Notes: generated by a model from the sequence alone, not told the origin. A stretch of 8,056 nt of DNA from an uncultured Collinsella sp. (GCA_900544755.1 UQWQ01000085.1:1-8056); one strand, 5' to 3'. Positions 1-6,561 are shown, numbered from the stretch's first letter. Translations and numbers: made by a program.

Positions 1-53
1 GACTTGCAGCGACGGACCTCGGGACGCTCTTACACCACGTCTGCGCGCGCCAC

Positions 54-104
54 CGCTCGTTATTTGAGTGTCCAATAATCCTCGCTCGTTGTTACTTGAG
101 TCCG
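54..104. repeat. Imperfect tandem duplication at the 3' end of the RpiR gene
   Basis: On the plus strand, CGCTCGTT occurs at 54-61 and again at 83-90, each followed by TTGAGT (64-69 and 96-101) and then TCC. Read on the coding minus strand, both copies carry CTCAA(A/G)TAA followed shortly by CGAGCG, so the last two codons and the stop of the regulator gene appear twice. The copies differ by a 3-bp insertion and a few substitutions. It is probably a small slippage-type duplication. No intrinsic terminator for the regulator is visible in bases 1-91. Confidence 0.45.
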
Positions 105-946
105 GGGAGGCGGGTGTAGGGGAACGAGCGCTCTAAGAACTCGGAGCAGCGGGCGTAATCTTTGGCAAAGTAGCTGCTATAGAGCGAATCGAGTACGTAT
201 TGCACGGCGATATGGCTGGCGAATTGCGTGATGCGGTGCGTCATGCTCTCGTGGTCGCTTACCGTGAGATAGGCGGCAAAGCCGGGGTGAATGCGGGCAC
301 AGTACGGCGTGCCGATGACGATGACCGGGACATGTCGACTGCTAAGGATCGGCAAGATCTCCTTGAGGTTGGGGGCAAGGCCGCTGTAGGAGATGACGAT
401 TGCCACATGGTCGGGACCCGAGGCGAGCGCCGTGCGCACCTGCGCCTCGACGCTGTCGTGGCACGTCGCGCTTTTGCCGGCGGAAAGCAGGCGATCGCGG
501 AACATTCCCGCTGGATACAGGTTATGCGAGCCCGTGTAGATGTCCACGGTGCCGGCGCGCATGATGAGCTTGGCGGCGTGGTCGAGCTGTGCAGGGTCGA
601 GCAGCTCCTGCGTTTCGGCCAAGGTGGTCTGGTAGAGCCCCTCCATGCGCTCCATCACCTGCGCAGGGGCGGAGGTGGCATCGAAGGGAAAGTTGATGTC
701 CACGTCGCGCCGGTTGCCCGCCTCGGTCGCCTGGCGGATGAGCTCGACCTTGAGGTCTTTGAATCCCTCGAGGCCGAGCTTTTTGCAAAAGCGGTGCACG
801 CTCGCGACCGAAACGTTGGCGCACGCGGCAAATTCCTTAATGGAAAGCCCGCGCACATCCTCGCCCATGGCGAGGGCCGTTCGCCCAAGTTGTTGCTCGG
901 TGGGGGTGAGGCTTTTGCCCTGCGTGATCTTTCGCCTGATATCCAT
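92..946 (-). CDS. RpiR/MurR-family transcriptional regulator (HTH + SIS domain)
   Basis: This 284-residue protein has the two-part RpiR layout. Residues about 1-77 form the HTH_6 DNA-binding domain; the helix-turn-helix lies near 35-58, with SIKEFAACANVSVASVHRFC as its core. Residues about 120-250 form a SIS sugar-phosphate-binding domain, with the characteristic S-x-S-G turn at 186-189 (SYSG) after a hydrophobic strand. Family knowledge: RpiR proteins bind a phosphorylated sugar through SIS and control sugar catabolic genes, as repressor or activator. The length is normal for the family. The ATG at 946 is preceded by AGGAG (955-951), four bases away, which is a little close but the best start visible. 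The gene lies 166 bp downstream of the glycoside hydrolase gene in the same direction, so it may be read through from it or have its own promoter. The effector is not deducible. The family call is secure. Confidence 0.93.
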   Translation of the reverse strand: MDIRRKITQGKSLTPTEQQLGRTALAMGEDVRGLSIKEFAACANVSVASVHRFCKKLGLEGFKDLKVELIRQATEAGNRRDVDINFPFDATSAPAQVMERMEGLYQTTLAETQELLDPAQLDHAAKLIMRAGTVDIYTGSHNLYPAGMFRDRLLSAGKSATCHDSVEAQVRTALASGPDHVAIVISYSGLAPNLKEILPILSSRHVPVIVIGTPYCARIHPGFAAYLTVSDHESMTHRITQFASHIAVQYVLDSLYSSYFAKDYARCSEFLERSFPYTRLPGLK

Positions 947-968
947 ATGGCTCCTATGCGTTTGCGTC

Positions 969-993
969 GCGATAAACCAATCATAGCGATAAA
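969..993. promoter_or_regulatory. Candidate operator/promoter region of the RpiR gene
   Basis: This is an AT-rich patch in an otherwise GC-rich gap, 23 bp upstream of the RpiR start codon. On the minus strand it holds two direct copies of TTTATCGC (993-986 and 976-969, 17 bp apart) that bracket the -10-like hexamer TATGAT (985-980). No convincing -35 hexamer sits at the right distance. Repeats spaced by somewhat more than one helical turn around a -10 element would suit autoregulation by a dimeric HTH protein, but that is inference. Confidence 0.3.
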
Positions 994-1021
994 TAAAACG
1001 TTCGGCTTGGCTGGGAGTTTT

Positions 1022-1048
1022 GGTCCGCCGGTCTATGAACGACGGACC
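1022..1048. other. Hairpin in the gap between the glycoside hydrolase and RpiR genes
   Basis: GGTCCG at 1022-1027 pairs with CGGACC at 1043-1048. Two further CG pairs lie beyond a single mismatch, with a loop of about nine bases. On the minus strand, the direction of the flanking genes, no T-tract follows, so it is not a standard intrinsic terminator. It could be a processing or attenuation structure that lowers read-through from the hydrolase gene into the regulator gene. A second GC-rich pairing (GGGCGC 1076-1081 with GCGCCC 1101-1106, loop 19) sits closer to the hydrolase stop codon and also lacks a T-tract. Confidence 0.35.
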
Positions 1049-1066
1049 GCTCGACGCTGTGCGGGC
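1049..1066. repeat. 18-bp intergenic repeat, copy 1
   Basis: Bases 1049-1066, directly after the hairpin at 1022-1048, match 7925-7942 at 17 of 18 positions (GCTCGACGCTG, one variable base, then GCGGGC). Both copies lie outside genes and both begin within two bases of the right arm of a hairpin. A looser relative with GACGGACC and GACGCT is seen at 11-28. Confidence 0.45.
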
Positions 1067-1112
1067 TCAACATAGGGGCGCTGTCCTTGTTGGGCCGTTT
1101 GCGCCCGGGGCG

Positions 1113-3704
1113 TTACCCGAGCACGCGTACGGGCCCCAAGAGACCGCTGGGCTCGGAGGGCTCGGTCATGCCGAACACGTCGGGGACGGCGTGGTCGAGG
1201 GTGTTGATGATATCGATCGTGAGCGCGTGCTCACCGGCTAAAAGTGCGGCGGCCTCAAAGCGGTAAGGCGGACAGATGCGGGTGCCGAGGGATTTGCCGT
1301 CGAGGGTGACGGTTGCGGTCTCAAAGACCTCCCCAAGGTCGATGACAGCGCGGCTGGCCGCTTCGCCCAGGACAAAGGAGGCCTGGTAGCGGAACGTGCC
1401 GGCCTTGCCGGGGAACTCGGCCGAGGAAAGGTCGTGCAGGTCTGCAAGCTCAACAGACTCGCCAAAGGCATCGGTACCAGGGGCAGAGAAGGCAACCGCC
1501 CAGGGCTCGTCGACGCATGTGGCTTCGTCTCCAGCAGTTGCCGCGCCGGCGGAACCTGTAGCCCCAAGGACCACGATGCAGCTCTCGTAGGGCGCAAGTT
1601 CGAGCGTGCCCTCAAAGGCGACAGGCTCCCTGTCGTTGAGCAGATCGAGGCGCGCGCCTGCAACGGGCGTGCTGTCGGCAAACGCAATCTGAGTGGAGAT
1701 GCCCTGCTTAGGATGCTCGTTTACCAGCATGAGGTAGCTCTCGCCGGCGCGGTCGTAGCGAAGTGCGCGCAGCCACGGCTGCGGCTCGGTGCACACCACG
1801 GTTTGCATGCCGGCCGCGCCGAGCACGCTCGCAAGCTCAGAAGTGGCAACAACGCAAACGCCTGCAAGCTCGTTGGCCTCCACGGGGGCAAAGCCCGCGC
1901 GGCTGGCAGCTTCGCCGTCATAGCGCTTGCTCGGCATCCTGTCCAGGGCGTACACGCCAACGCCTGCGGCCGCGGCGCGCGTGGCAAAGTCGAGCACGGC
2001 CCCGCCGACATATTCGGCACCGGGCATCACCAGGCAGCGGTACGCCTGGCCGTTCACACTAAAGCTGCTGCCGTCTGCGGCGACTCCCACGGTATAGCGC
2101 TCGGCATCTTCAAACGCCTCGGCCGGCACAATGTCAAAGTCAATCTGCGCGCGCACAAGCTCGGCGGCGGCATGCTGCATAAACGAGGCCTCGCCCGCCC
2201 ATTCGGCATCGGCATGGTACAGAAGCGCCACCGGCGTGGCAACCCGCCCGCCCGAAAGCAGGCTCGAGGTGCGGTTCATGTAGCTCATGAGCTTGCCAAA
2301 GTGCGCAAACTGGGGGTTCTGGCCGTGCGCGTAAAAGTGCGGCGGGCAGTCGAAGTCGGGGAAGGCAGCCATGCTAAAGGCGTGCGGCACAAACCAGTTG
2401 ACGCCGCGCACCATAAAGTGGTCGGCGATCCACTTCATCTCGCGCAGGCCCTCGTGCCAGCCAAAGGCGCCAAAGACCTCGGCCATGCAGCGGCCCTGCT
2501 TTTTGGGGTCGAGATGCGCCGCCGAGGAGCCAAGCTTGGGTAGTACGTAATTATAGAACTCCAGGTCCCACACGCCGCGGCCATAGGAGTGGAACCCCTG
2601 GTCCATGCCGGGGACGAGCTGGTTGATCACGATGTCCACGCCCGCCATGTCCTGGCCGCCCACGGCGCGGAAGTAGTGCCCGGCGCCCACGCCCAGGCGC
2701 GCGTGGCAGTCCTTGTCCTCGATCACGTGGCCGATATACTGCACGCCGTGCTCGCGGCACCAGTCGCCGAGCTGGTCGCAGAAGCACTCCTTGTAGAGCG
2801 TGCTCGCAATGTCCATGTACACGTGACGCGCGTGCGCGCCGGCGTCCTCGCGATCCCACAGGTGCGGGAGTTCGTCCAGGTAGCGCTCGCCCAGCGCCGC
2901 GCGCAGGCGGCGCTCGAGTTCGGCCGACCAGGGCAGGGGTGCAGTGGCCTTGCCGATGAGCGTGTCGGAGATGCCGTCGGCGCCGGTGACGCCCTTCTCG
3001 TTGGCAAAGCCGGGCTCATCGGAGAAAAAGCCCAGGATGGTCTTGCCAAACTCATCGCCCAGATGCGTAAAGTGCGGCTCGTACACAGCGTCGATGAGCT
3101 GTGCCACCGAGGCGCGGTCGACCATGTTGATGTAGCCCTCGTTGTAGGAGGTCTTGCCGCTCGTGAACATCACGCACGCCTGCGTGATGCCGGCCGGCGC
3201 GTCAAAGACCAGGCGGCAGGGTATGCCGTGCTCGTCCTCGATGACGCTGTGCTCTACCTCGACGGCGTGCCCTTCCTGCATAAACGTTACGCCATAGAAG
3301 CGCTCCGTCTTGTCGAACAGGTTGGTGAGCACGATGCTCGCCTGTGGCGTGGGACCCACCACGTCGATGGTGCGGTGGGTGAGAACGATCTTGCGAAGCT
3401 CGGGTGCGGCTTCCTTGACGGCGCCGTTGGCGTATCCGGTGGGAAAGTGTGCGTCGTCCAGGATCCAAATCTTGAGGCCCAGCTGCTTGCACGTGTCGAC
3501 CACAAAGCGCAGGTCGCGCCACCAGCCCTCGCCGCAAAAATCGGGGTGCGGGCGGCTCTCGAGGCAGACCTCGTGGATATCGGCTCCGGCGATCTTTTCC
3601 AGATACTCGGCAATGGTCTTATGGCTCTCGCCCTTCATCCACAAAAACGGAAGCACGTGGTTGTCGTAGGCGCCGTTGAGCACCTGCTGGTAGTACGCGG
3701 TCAC
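1113..3704 (-). CDS. Large cytoplasmic glycoside hydrolase-like protein (GH106/GH2-like), substrate unknown
   Basis: This 863-residue protein has no signal peptide, so it should act in the cytoplasm on an imported glycoside or oligosaccharide. The start is the GTG at 3704, with a strong AGGAGG (3714-3709) four bases upstream. Residues about 10-490 look like a (beta/alpha)8 barrel: the opening (HVLPFLWMKG at 16-25, WW at 61-62, ILDDAHFPTGYANG at 81-94) resembles alpha-L-rhamnosidase-type (GH106-like) barrels. Acidic candidates for catalysis are D229/E230 in FFSDEPGF and E409 in CMAEVFGAFGW. Residues about 490-640 look like the amidotransferase-like middle domain seen in GH42-type enzymes. After a low-complexity Gly/Ala linker (714-725), residues about 760-863 form a galactose-binding-like beta-sandwich of the GH2 N-terminal type (DGKSLGTRICPPYRFEA at 802-818). 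The reading frame is intact. The GH class is fairly secure; exact family and substrate are not. The gene is divergent from the AraC-type regulator and upstream of the RpiR gene. Confidence 0.75.
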   Translation of the reverse strand: MTAYYQQVLNGAYDNHVLPFLWMKGESHKTIAEYLEKIAGADIHEVCLESRPHPDFCGEGWWRDLRFVVDTCKQLGLKIWILDDAHFPTGYANGAVKEAAPELRKIVLTHRTIDVVGPTPQASIVLTNLFDKTERFYGVTFMQEGHAVEVEHSVIEDEHGIPCRLVFDAPAGITQACVMFTSGKTSYNEGYINMVDRASVAQLIDAVYEPHFTHLGDEFGKTILGFFSDEPGFANEKGVTGADGISDTLIGKATAPLPWSAELERRLRAALGERYLDELPHLWDREDAGAHARHVYMDIASTLYKECFCDQLGDWCREHGVQYIGHVIEDKDCHARLGVGAGHYFRAVGGQDMAGVDIVINQLVPGMDQGFHSYGRGVWDLEFYNYVLPKLGSSAAHLDPKKQGRCMAEVFGAFGWHEGLREMKWIADHFMVRGVNWFVPHAFSMAAFPDFDCPPHFYAHGQNPQFAHFGKLMSYMNRTSSLLSGGRVATPVALLYHADAEWAGEASFMQHAAAELVRAQIDFDIVPAEAFEDAERYTVGVAADGSSFSVNGQAYRCLVMPGAEYVGGAVLDFATRAAAAGVGVYALDRMPSKRYDGEAASRAGFAPVEANELAGVCVVATSELASVLGAAGMQTVVCTEPQPWLRALRYDRAGESYLMLVNEHPKQGISTQIAFADSTPVAGARLDLLNDREPVAFEGTLELAPYESCIVVLGATGSAGAATAGDEATCVDEPWAVAFSAPGTDAFGESVELADLHDLSSAEFPGKAGTFRYQASFVLGEAASRAVIDLGEVFETATVTLDGKSLGTRICPPYRFEAAALLAGEHALTIDIINTLDHAVPDVFGMTEPSEPSGLLGPVRVLG

Positions 3705-3743
3705 GGATCCTCCTCGGCTCGGTCAATCTGCTGTACGGCACAG

Positions 3744-3772
3744 ATTATGGACGCGTCGGCGCACTCTGCTAA
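3744..3772 (-). promoter_or_regulatory. Candidate promoter of the glycoside hydrolase gene
   Basis: On the minus strand, TTAGCA (3772-3767) is followed after exactly 17 bp by CATAAT (3749-3744), matching the vegetative consensus at 4/6 and 5/6. Transcription would start near 3737 and give a 5' leader of roughly 33 bases ending in the strong Shine-Dalgarno at 3714-3709. The same -35 hexamer and the same spacer length recur in the promoter of the EIIA gene, which supports it. Confidence 0.5.
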
Positions 3773-3775
3773 TAT
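3748..3775 (+). promoter_or_regulatory. Candidate promoter of the AraC-family regulator gene
   Basis: TGGACG (3748-3753) and TAATAT (3770-3775), 16 bp apart, each match the consensus hexamers at 4/6. The elements overlap those of the opposing hydrolase promoter, so the two RNA polymerase sites could not both be occupied. That arrangement is common for divergent AraC-type regulators and their targets, but the match here is weak. Confidence 0.28.
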
Positions 3776-3795
3776 CTGAATCACGACGAACTATG

Positions 3796-3813
3796 ACCAA
3801 ATCAACGATTGGT
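3796..3813. promoter_or_regulatory. Dyad between the divergent genes, possible operator
   Basis: ACCAA (3796-3800) and TTGGT (3809-3813) are perfect inverted arms separated by eight bases, and ATC/GAT form a second offset dyad inside. The site ends five bases before the AraC-type start codon and lies upstream of the hydrolase -35, a place where a regulator could both limit its own synthesis and act on the divergent gene. Short dyads can arise by chance. Confidence 0.25.
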
Positions 3814-3818
3814 GAGCG

Positions 3819-4811
3819 ATGGAGATCGACGAGCTCGAGCGTAGGCTCAGCGAACTGAGTGCCAGCGAGATTGCGTATAGAGACGGCTTGGCGTTTGATT
3901 GGTCGATTATGACCGAGCATGTCGAAATCGACGGACGTCCGGTGCGAAAGATTGGGCAGGTCGGGTTTGCCTACGCCCAGCCCGGCATGCCACGTGGCCT
4001 GACGATCAGGACAAACTCGCGCTTTAATGCCGTGCCCGAGCATGTGCACGACTACGTTGAGATGAGCTATGTGTATCGCGGGCACTGCCCGCAGACGGTG
4101 GCGGGGGAGAGGCTCGAGCTGGGCCGCAACGAGGTGCTGCTGCTCGACGCCGCCTGTCCACACGCGGTGTCGTCGCTCGGCGAGGACGACATCATGCTGA
4201 GCATGACCGTTTCACGTGCATTTTTGCGCCGGAGCCTGGAGTCGAGCCTCTCGCGCGAGAGCGTGGTCTCGCGGTTTTTGTTCAACGCGCTCAACAGTGA
4301 GACGGACCATCGCGGGCACGTACACTTTCGTTGCGGGGAGAGCCGGCGCGTGCGGCGCTACATGCAGGAGATGCTTTGCGAGCTGTATGACCCGAGCCCC
4401 AACAGCCCCGAGATCGTCCTGCGTCTGTTTCAGCTGTTTTTGGCTGAGCTCATGGATTGCTACGAGCGCGAGCTGGTGCGTGGCGTGGCGGACGGCGCGG
4501 CAGGGCCCACTGCCCTGGTGACGGGAATGCTCGGCTATATCGATCGCGAATTTGCCGCGTGCTCCCTCGAGGGGATGGCGGCAGCGTTTGGCTTGAGTCC
4601 AAATTATGCGACGGCCCTGCTCAAGCGCCATGTGGGCAAGACCTTTCGGCAGCTTGTGCAGGAGCGACGCCTGGTGCGTGCGGCGGAGCTCTTGCGCGGA
4701 GGTGCCACGGCCGAGGCTGCCACGCATGCGGTGGGCTACGAAAACATGAGCTTCTTCTACCGTAAGTTTCGCGACAAGTACGGCTGCACCCCCGCGGCAT
4801 ACCGCCGATAG
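3819..4811 (+). CDS. AraC-family transcriptional regulator (cupin sensor + HTH)
   Basis: This 330-residue protein has an N-terminal cupin-like sensor domain at about 60-135, including RFNAVPEHVHDYVEMSYVYRG (histidines 75 and 77) and the later proline-histidine pair at 114-115. The C-terminal AraC-type DNA-binding domain at about 232-330 has its first helix-turn-helix near 249-270 (SLEGMAAAFGLSPNYATALL) and its second near 297-320, ending in the family signature GYENMSFFYRKFRDKYGCTPAAYRR pattern (306-330). Family members with this layout bind a sugar or related small molecule and usually activate a neighbouring catabolic gene. The ATG at 3819 has only a weak GGTGAG (3811-3816) before it; the next in-frame ATG (3909) has no ribosome site and would cut into the N-terminal region. 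The gene is divergent from the glycoside hydrolase gene, its most likely target. Confidence 0.93.
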   Translation: MEIDELERRLSELSASEIAYRDGLAFDWSIMTEHVEIDGRPVRKIGQVGFAYAQPGMPRGLTIRTNSRFNAVPEHVHDYVEMSYVYRGHCPQTVAGERLELGRNEVLLLDAACPHAVSSLGEDDIMLSMTVSRAFLRRSLESSLSRESVVSRFLFNALNSETDHRGHVHFRCGESRRVRRYMQEMLCELYDPSPNSPEIVLRLFQLFLAELMDCYERELVRGVADGAAGPTALVTGMLGYIDREFAACSLEGMAAAFGLSPNYATALLKRHVGKTFRQLVQERRLVRAAELLRGGATAEAATHAVGYENMSFFYRKFRDKYGCTPAAYRR

Positions 4812-4813
4812 AC

Positions 4814-4833
4814 GCGGGGCGAATCGCCCTCGC
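4814..4833. other. Hairpin just after the AraC-family gene
   Basis: GCGGGGCG (4814-4821) pairs with CGCCCTCGC (4825-4833) around an AAT loop, giving eight pairs with one bulged T. It starts three bases after the stop codon. No T-tract follows, so it may be a weak or factor-dependent transcript end, or may only protect the 3' end. The following gene has its own leader. Confidence 0.35.
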
Positions 4834-4905
4834 GCCTTCGGTGTCAAAAAGTTTCAGCTGGAGTGGCGCTGCGGCGCGCGCCTGCGAAAAGAAGTGTCCA
4901 AATCG

Positions 4906-4945
4906 GCGCCTTCGCCTTGGTCCGGAGCGGCTCGGCGGCATACTC
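4906..4945 (+). promoter_or_regulatory. Weak candidate promoter of the 6-phospho-beta-glucosidase gene
   Basis: The 170-bp gap after the AraC-type gene holds TTGGTC (4917-4922) and, 16 bp on, CATACT (4939-4944), with 3/6 and 4/6 matches. A nine-base motif GCGCCTTCG (4906-4914) sits two bases upstream of the TTG; the same arrangement occurs before the lipoprotein gene (7229-7242), and a third copy of the nine-mer is at 4832-4840. No clear antiterminator site or riboswitch was recognised in this gap. Confidence 0.25.
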
Positions 4946-4981
4946 GTCTCATCAGCAACACGTATGAGCGAGGAGGCACCT

Positions 4982-6421
4982 ATGGGATTCCCCAAGGGAT
5001 TTTTCTGGGGCGGCGCCACGGCCGCCAATCAGTTTGAGGGCGCTTGGAACGTTGACGGCCGCGGCCCCAGCGTAGACGACCACTTCTTGGGCGGCAGCTA
5101 CAAGGAGCCGCGCCAGATTACGATCGACATCGACCCCAACCGCTTCTACCCCAACCACGACGGCATCGACTTCTACCATCACTACGAGGAGGACATCGCG
5201 CTGTTCGCCGAGATGGGCTTTACCATGTTCCGCATGTCCATCTCCTGGAGCCGCATCTTCCCCAACGGTGACGATGCCGAGCCCAACGAGGCCGGCCTCG
5301 CCTTCTACGACCGCGTCTTCGACTGCCTGCGCGCGCACAACATCGAGCCGCTCGTCACACTCAGCCACTACGAGATGCCCTATCACCTGGTCGAGAAATA
5401 CAACGGCTGGGCGAGCCGCGAGCTCATCGGCTTCTTTGAGAAGTACTGCCAGACCGTCTTCGACCGCTACCAGGACAAGGTCAAGTTCTGGCTCACCTTC
5501 AACGAGATCAACTGCGGCACCATGGACATAGGTGCCATGATGGAGACCGGTCTGATCCAGGGCTTTGAGGGTCCGGCAAGCGCCATCAAGACCACCGCTC
5601 AGCAGCGCTACCAGGCCCTGCACCACCAGTTTGTCGCCAGCGGCCGCGTCGTGCGCTATGCCCACGAGCACTATCCGCAGTTTAAGATGGGCAACATGGA
5701 TTGCTTCATCCCGTCCTATGCCGCCACGTGCGATCCGGCCGACGTGTTCGCCACGCAGCAGGAGATGAATTCCATGAACTGGTACTGCTCCGACGTGCAG
5801 GTGCGCGGCAAGTACCCGTTCTATGCCAAGCGCTTCTGGGCCGAGAACGATGTTGAGCTCGTGATGGAAGACGGCGACCTGCAGGATATCGCCGACGGCA
5901 AGGTCGACTTCTACACCTTTAGCTACTACATGTCCGGTACCGTGAGCACCCATAAGGATCACGAGATGACCGAGGGCAACATGACCTTTGGCGGCAAGAA
6001 CCCCTATCTGGAGTCCACCGATTGGGGCTGGCAGATCGATCCGATGGGCCTGCGTATCGCCCTCAACGAGATTTACGCCCGCTACGAGATTCCGCTGATG
6101 GTGGTCGAGAACGGCATGGGCGCCTACGACGAGGTCGAGGAGGACGGCTCCATCCACGACCCGTACCGCATCGCCTACCTCCAGAGCCACATCAAGGCCA
6201 TGGGCGAGGCTATCGAGGACGGCGTCGACCTCATCGCCTACACCTGGTGGGGCCCCATCGATCTGGTCTCTGCCGGCACCGGCGAGATGCGCAAGCGCTA
6301 CGGCTTCATCCACGTCGATAAGTACGACGACGGCACCGGCACCTACGAGCGCCGCCGCAAGGACAGCTTCTTTGCTTACCAGAAGATCATCCAGAGCAAC
6401 GGTGCCGAGGGCCTGGATTAA
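4982..6421 (+). CDS. 6-phospho-beta-glucosidase, glycoside hydrolase family 1
   Basis: This 479-residue enzyme hydrolyses phosphorylated beta-glucosides made by PTS import, releasing glucose-6-phosphate in the cytoplasm. It has the usual GH1 length and marks. The N-terminal FPKGFFWGGATAANQFEGAW (3-22) holds the sugar-binding Gln and the GH1 signature. The acid/base is E175 in TFNEIN and the nucleophile is E376 in VVENGMG. The phosphate-binding set near the C-terminus, S430, K438 and Y440 (DLVSAGTGEMRKRYGFI), marks a phospho-glycosidase. The alanine after S430, where the LacG 6-phospho-beta-galactosidases carry tryptophan, favours gluco over galacto substrates. The reading frame is open upstream to 4841, but the ATG at 4982 has a perfect AGGAGG (4971-4976) five bases before it and begins at the conserved GH1 start; the ATG at 4964 is a poorer option. 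The EIIA gene follows. Confidence 0.95.
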   Translation: MGFPKGFFWGGATAANQFEGAWNVDGRGPSVDDHFLGGSYKEPRQITIDIDPNRFYPNHDGIDFYHHYEEDIALFAEMGFTMFRMSISWSRIFPNGDDAEPNEAGLAFYDRVFDCLRAHNIEPLVTLSHYEMPYHLVEKYNGWASRELIGFFEKYCQTVFDRYQDKVKFWLTFNEINCGTMDIGAMMETGLIQGFEGPASAIKTTAQQRYQALHHQFVASGRVVRYAHEHYPQFKMGNMDCFIPSYAATCDPADVFATQQEMNSMNWYCSDVQVRGKYPFYAKRFWAENDVELVMEDGDLQDIADGKVDFYTFSYYMSGTVSTHKDHEMTEGNMTFGGKNPYLESTDWGWQIDPMGLRIALNEIYARYEIPLMVVENGMGAYDEVEEDGSIHDPYRIAYLQSHIKAMGEAIEDGVDLIAYTWWGPIDLVSAGTGEMRKRYGFIHVDKYDDGTGTYERRRKDSFFAYQKIIQSNGAEGLD

Positions 6422-6459
6422 TCGACAATATGAGTGCCACCGGGGAAAAGCGTTGGGAT

Positions 6460-6479
6460 GGGCTCGCGATTCGAGTCCC
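6460..6479. other. Hairpin between the GH1 and EIIA genes
   Basis: GGGCTCG (6460-6466) pairs with CGAGTCCC (6472-6479) with one bulged T and a five-base loop. It lies 38 bases after the GH1 stop codon and just before the EIIA promoter. There is no T-tract, so any role as a terminator for the GH1 transcript is unproven. Confidence 0.3.
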
Positions 6480-6483
6480 CACC

Positions 6484-6512
6484 TTAGCATTTGAACCATT
6501 TGGCACTATAAT
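6484..6512 (+). promoter_or_regulatory. Promoter of the EIIA gene
   Basis: TTAGCA (6484-6489), a 17-bp spacer and a perfect TATAAT (6507-6512) make the best sigma-70-type promoter in the window. Transcription would begin near 6519, giving a leader of about 43 bases with AGGAG (6550-6554) seven bases before the start codon. The EIIA gene can therefore be expressed independently of the GH1 gene, as expected for a general PTS component. Confidence 0.7.
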
Positions 6513-6561
6513 CACCATAGGCATGCGCATAACGTTGCGCTTAATCAAGAGGAGAAAACGT

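Noticed and set aside
200..1075. A 291-codon plus-strand frame opposite the RpiR gene
   Set aside because: The opposite strand encodes a clear HTH plus SIS protein. This frame shows no recognisable motif and runs into the intergenic hairpin.
1434..3779. Long plus-strand open frames (1434-2543 and 2589-3779) opposite the glycoside hydrolase gene
   Set aside because: They are rich in Ala, Val, His, Arg and Gly with no domain pattern or ribosome site, and are explained as shadows of the hydrolase reading frame.
4841..4981. Extending the GH1 protein upstream to the GTG at 4841
   Set aside because: The added 47 residues have no GH1 similarity and no ribosome site. The ATG at 4982 has AGGAGG at proper spacing and begins at the conserved GH1 N-terminus.
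4812..4981. A riboswitch or BglG/LicT-type antiterminator site before the GH1 gene
   Set aside because: No terminator hairpin with T-tract overlaps an alternative stem, and no recognisable RAT-type sequence was found in the gap.
6450..6485. A tRNA-like T-loop sequence (GATTCGAGTCCCC)
   Set aside because: The bases around TTCGAGT cannot form a five-pair T-stem, and no anticodon arm, D arm or acceptor stem could be built. It is better described as the hairpin at 6460-6479.
4952..6499. A 515-codon open frame on the minus strand across the whole GH1 gene
   Set aside because: It is antisense to a gene with intact catalytic motifs and a strong ribosome site. The translation is a low-complexity Val/Ala/Gly/His mix typical of the shadow frame of GC3-biased genes.
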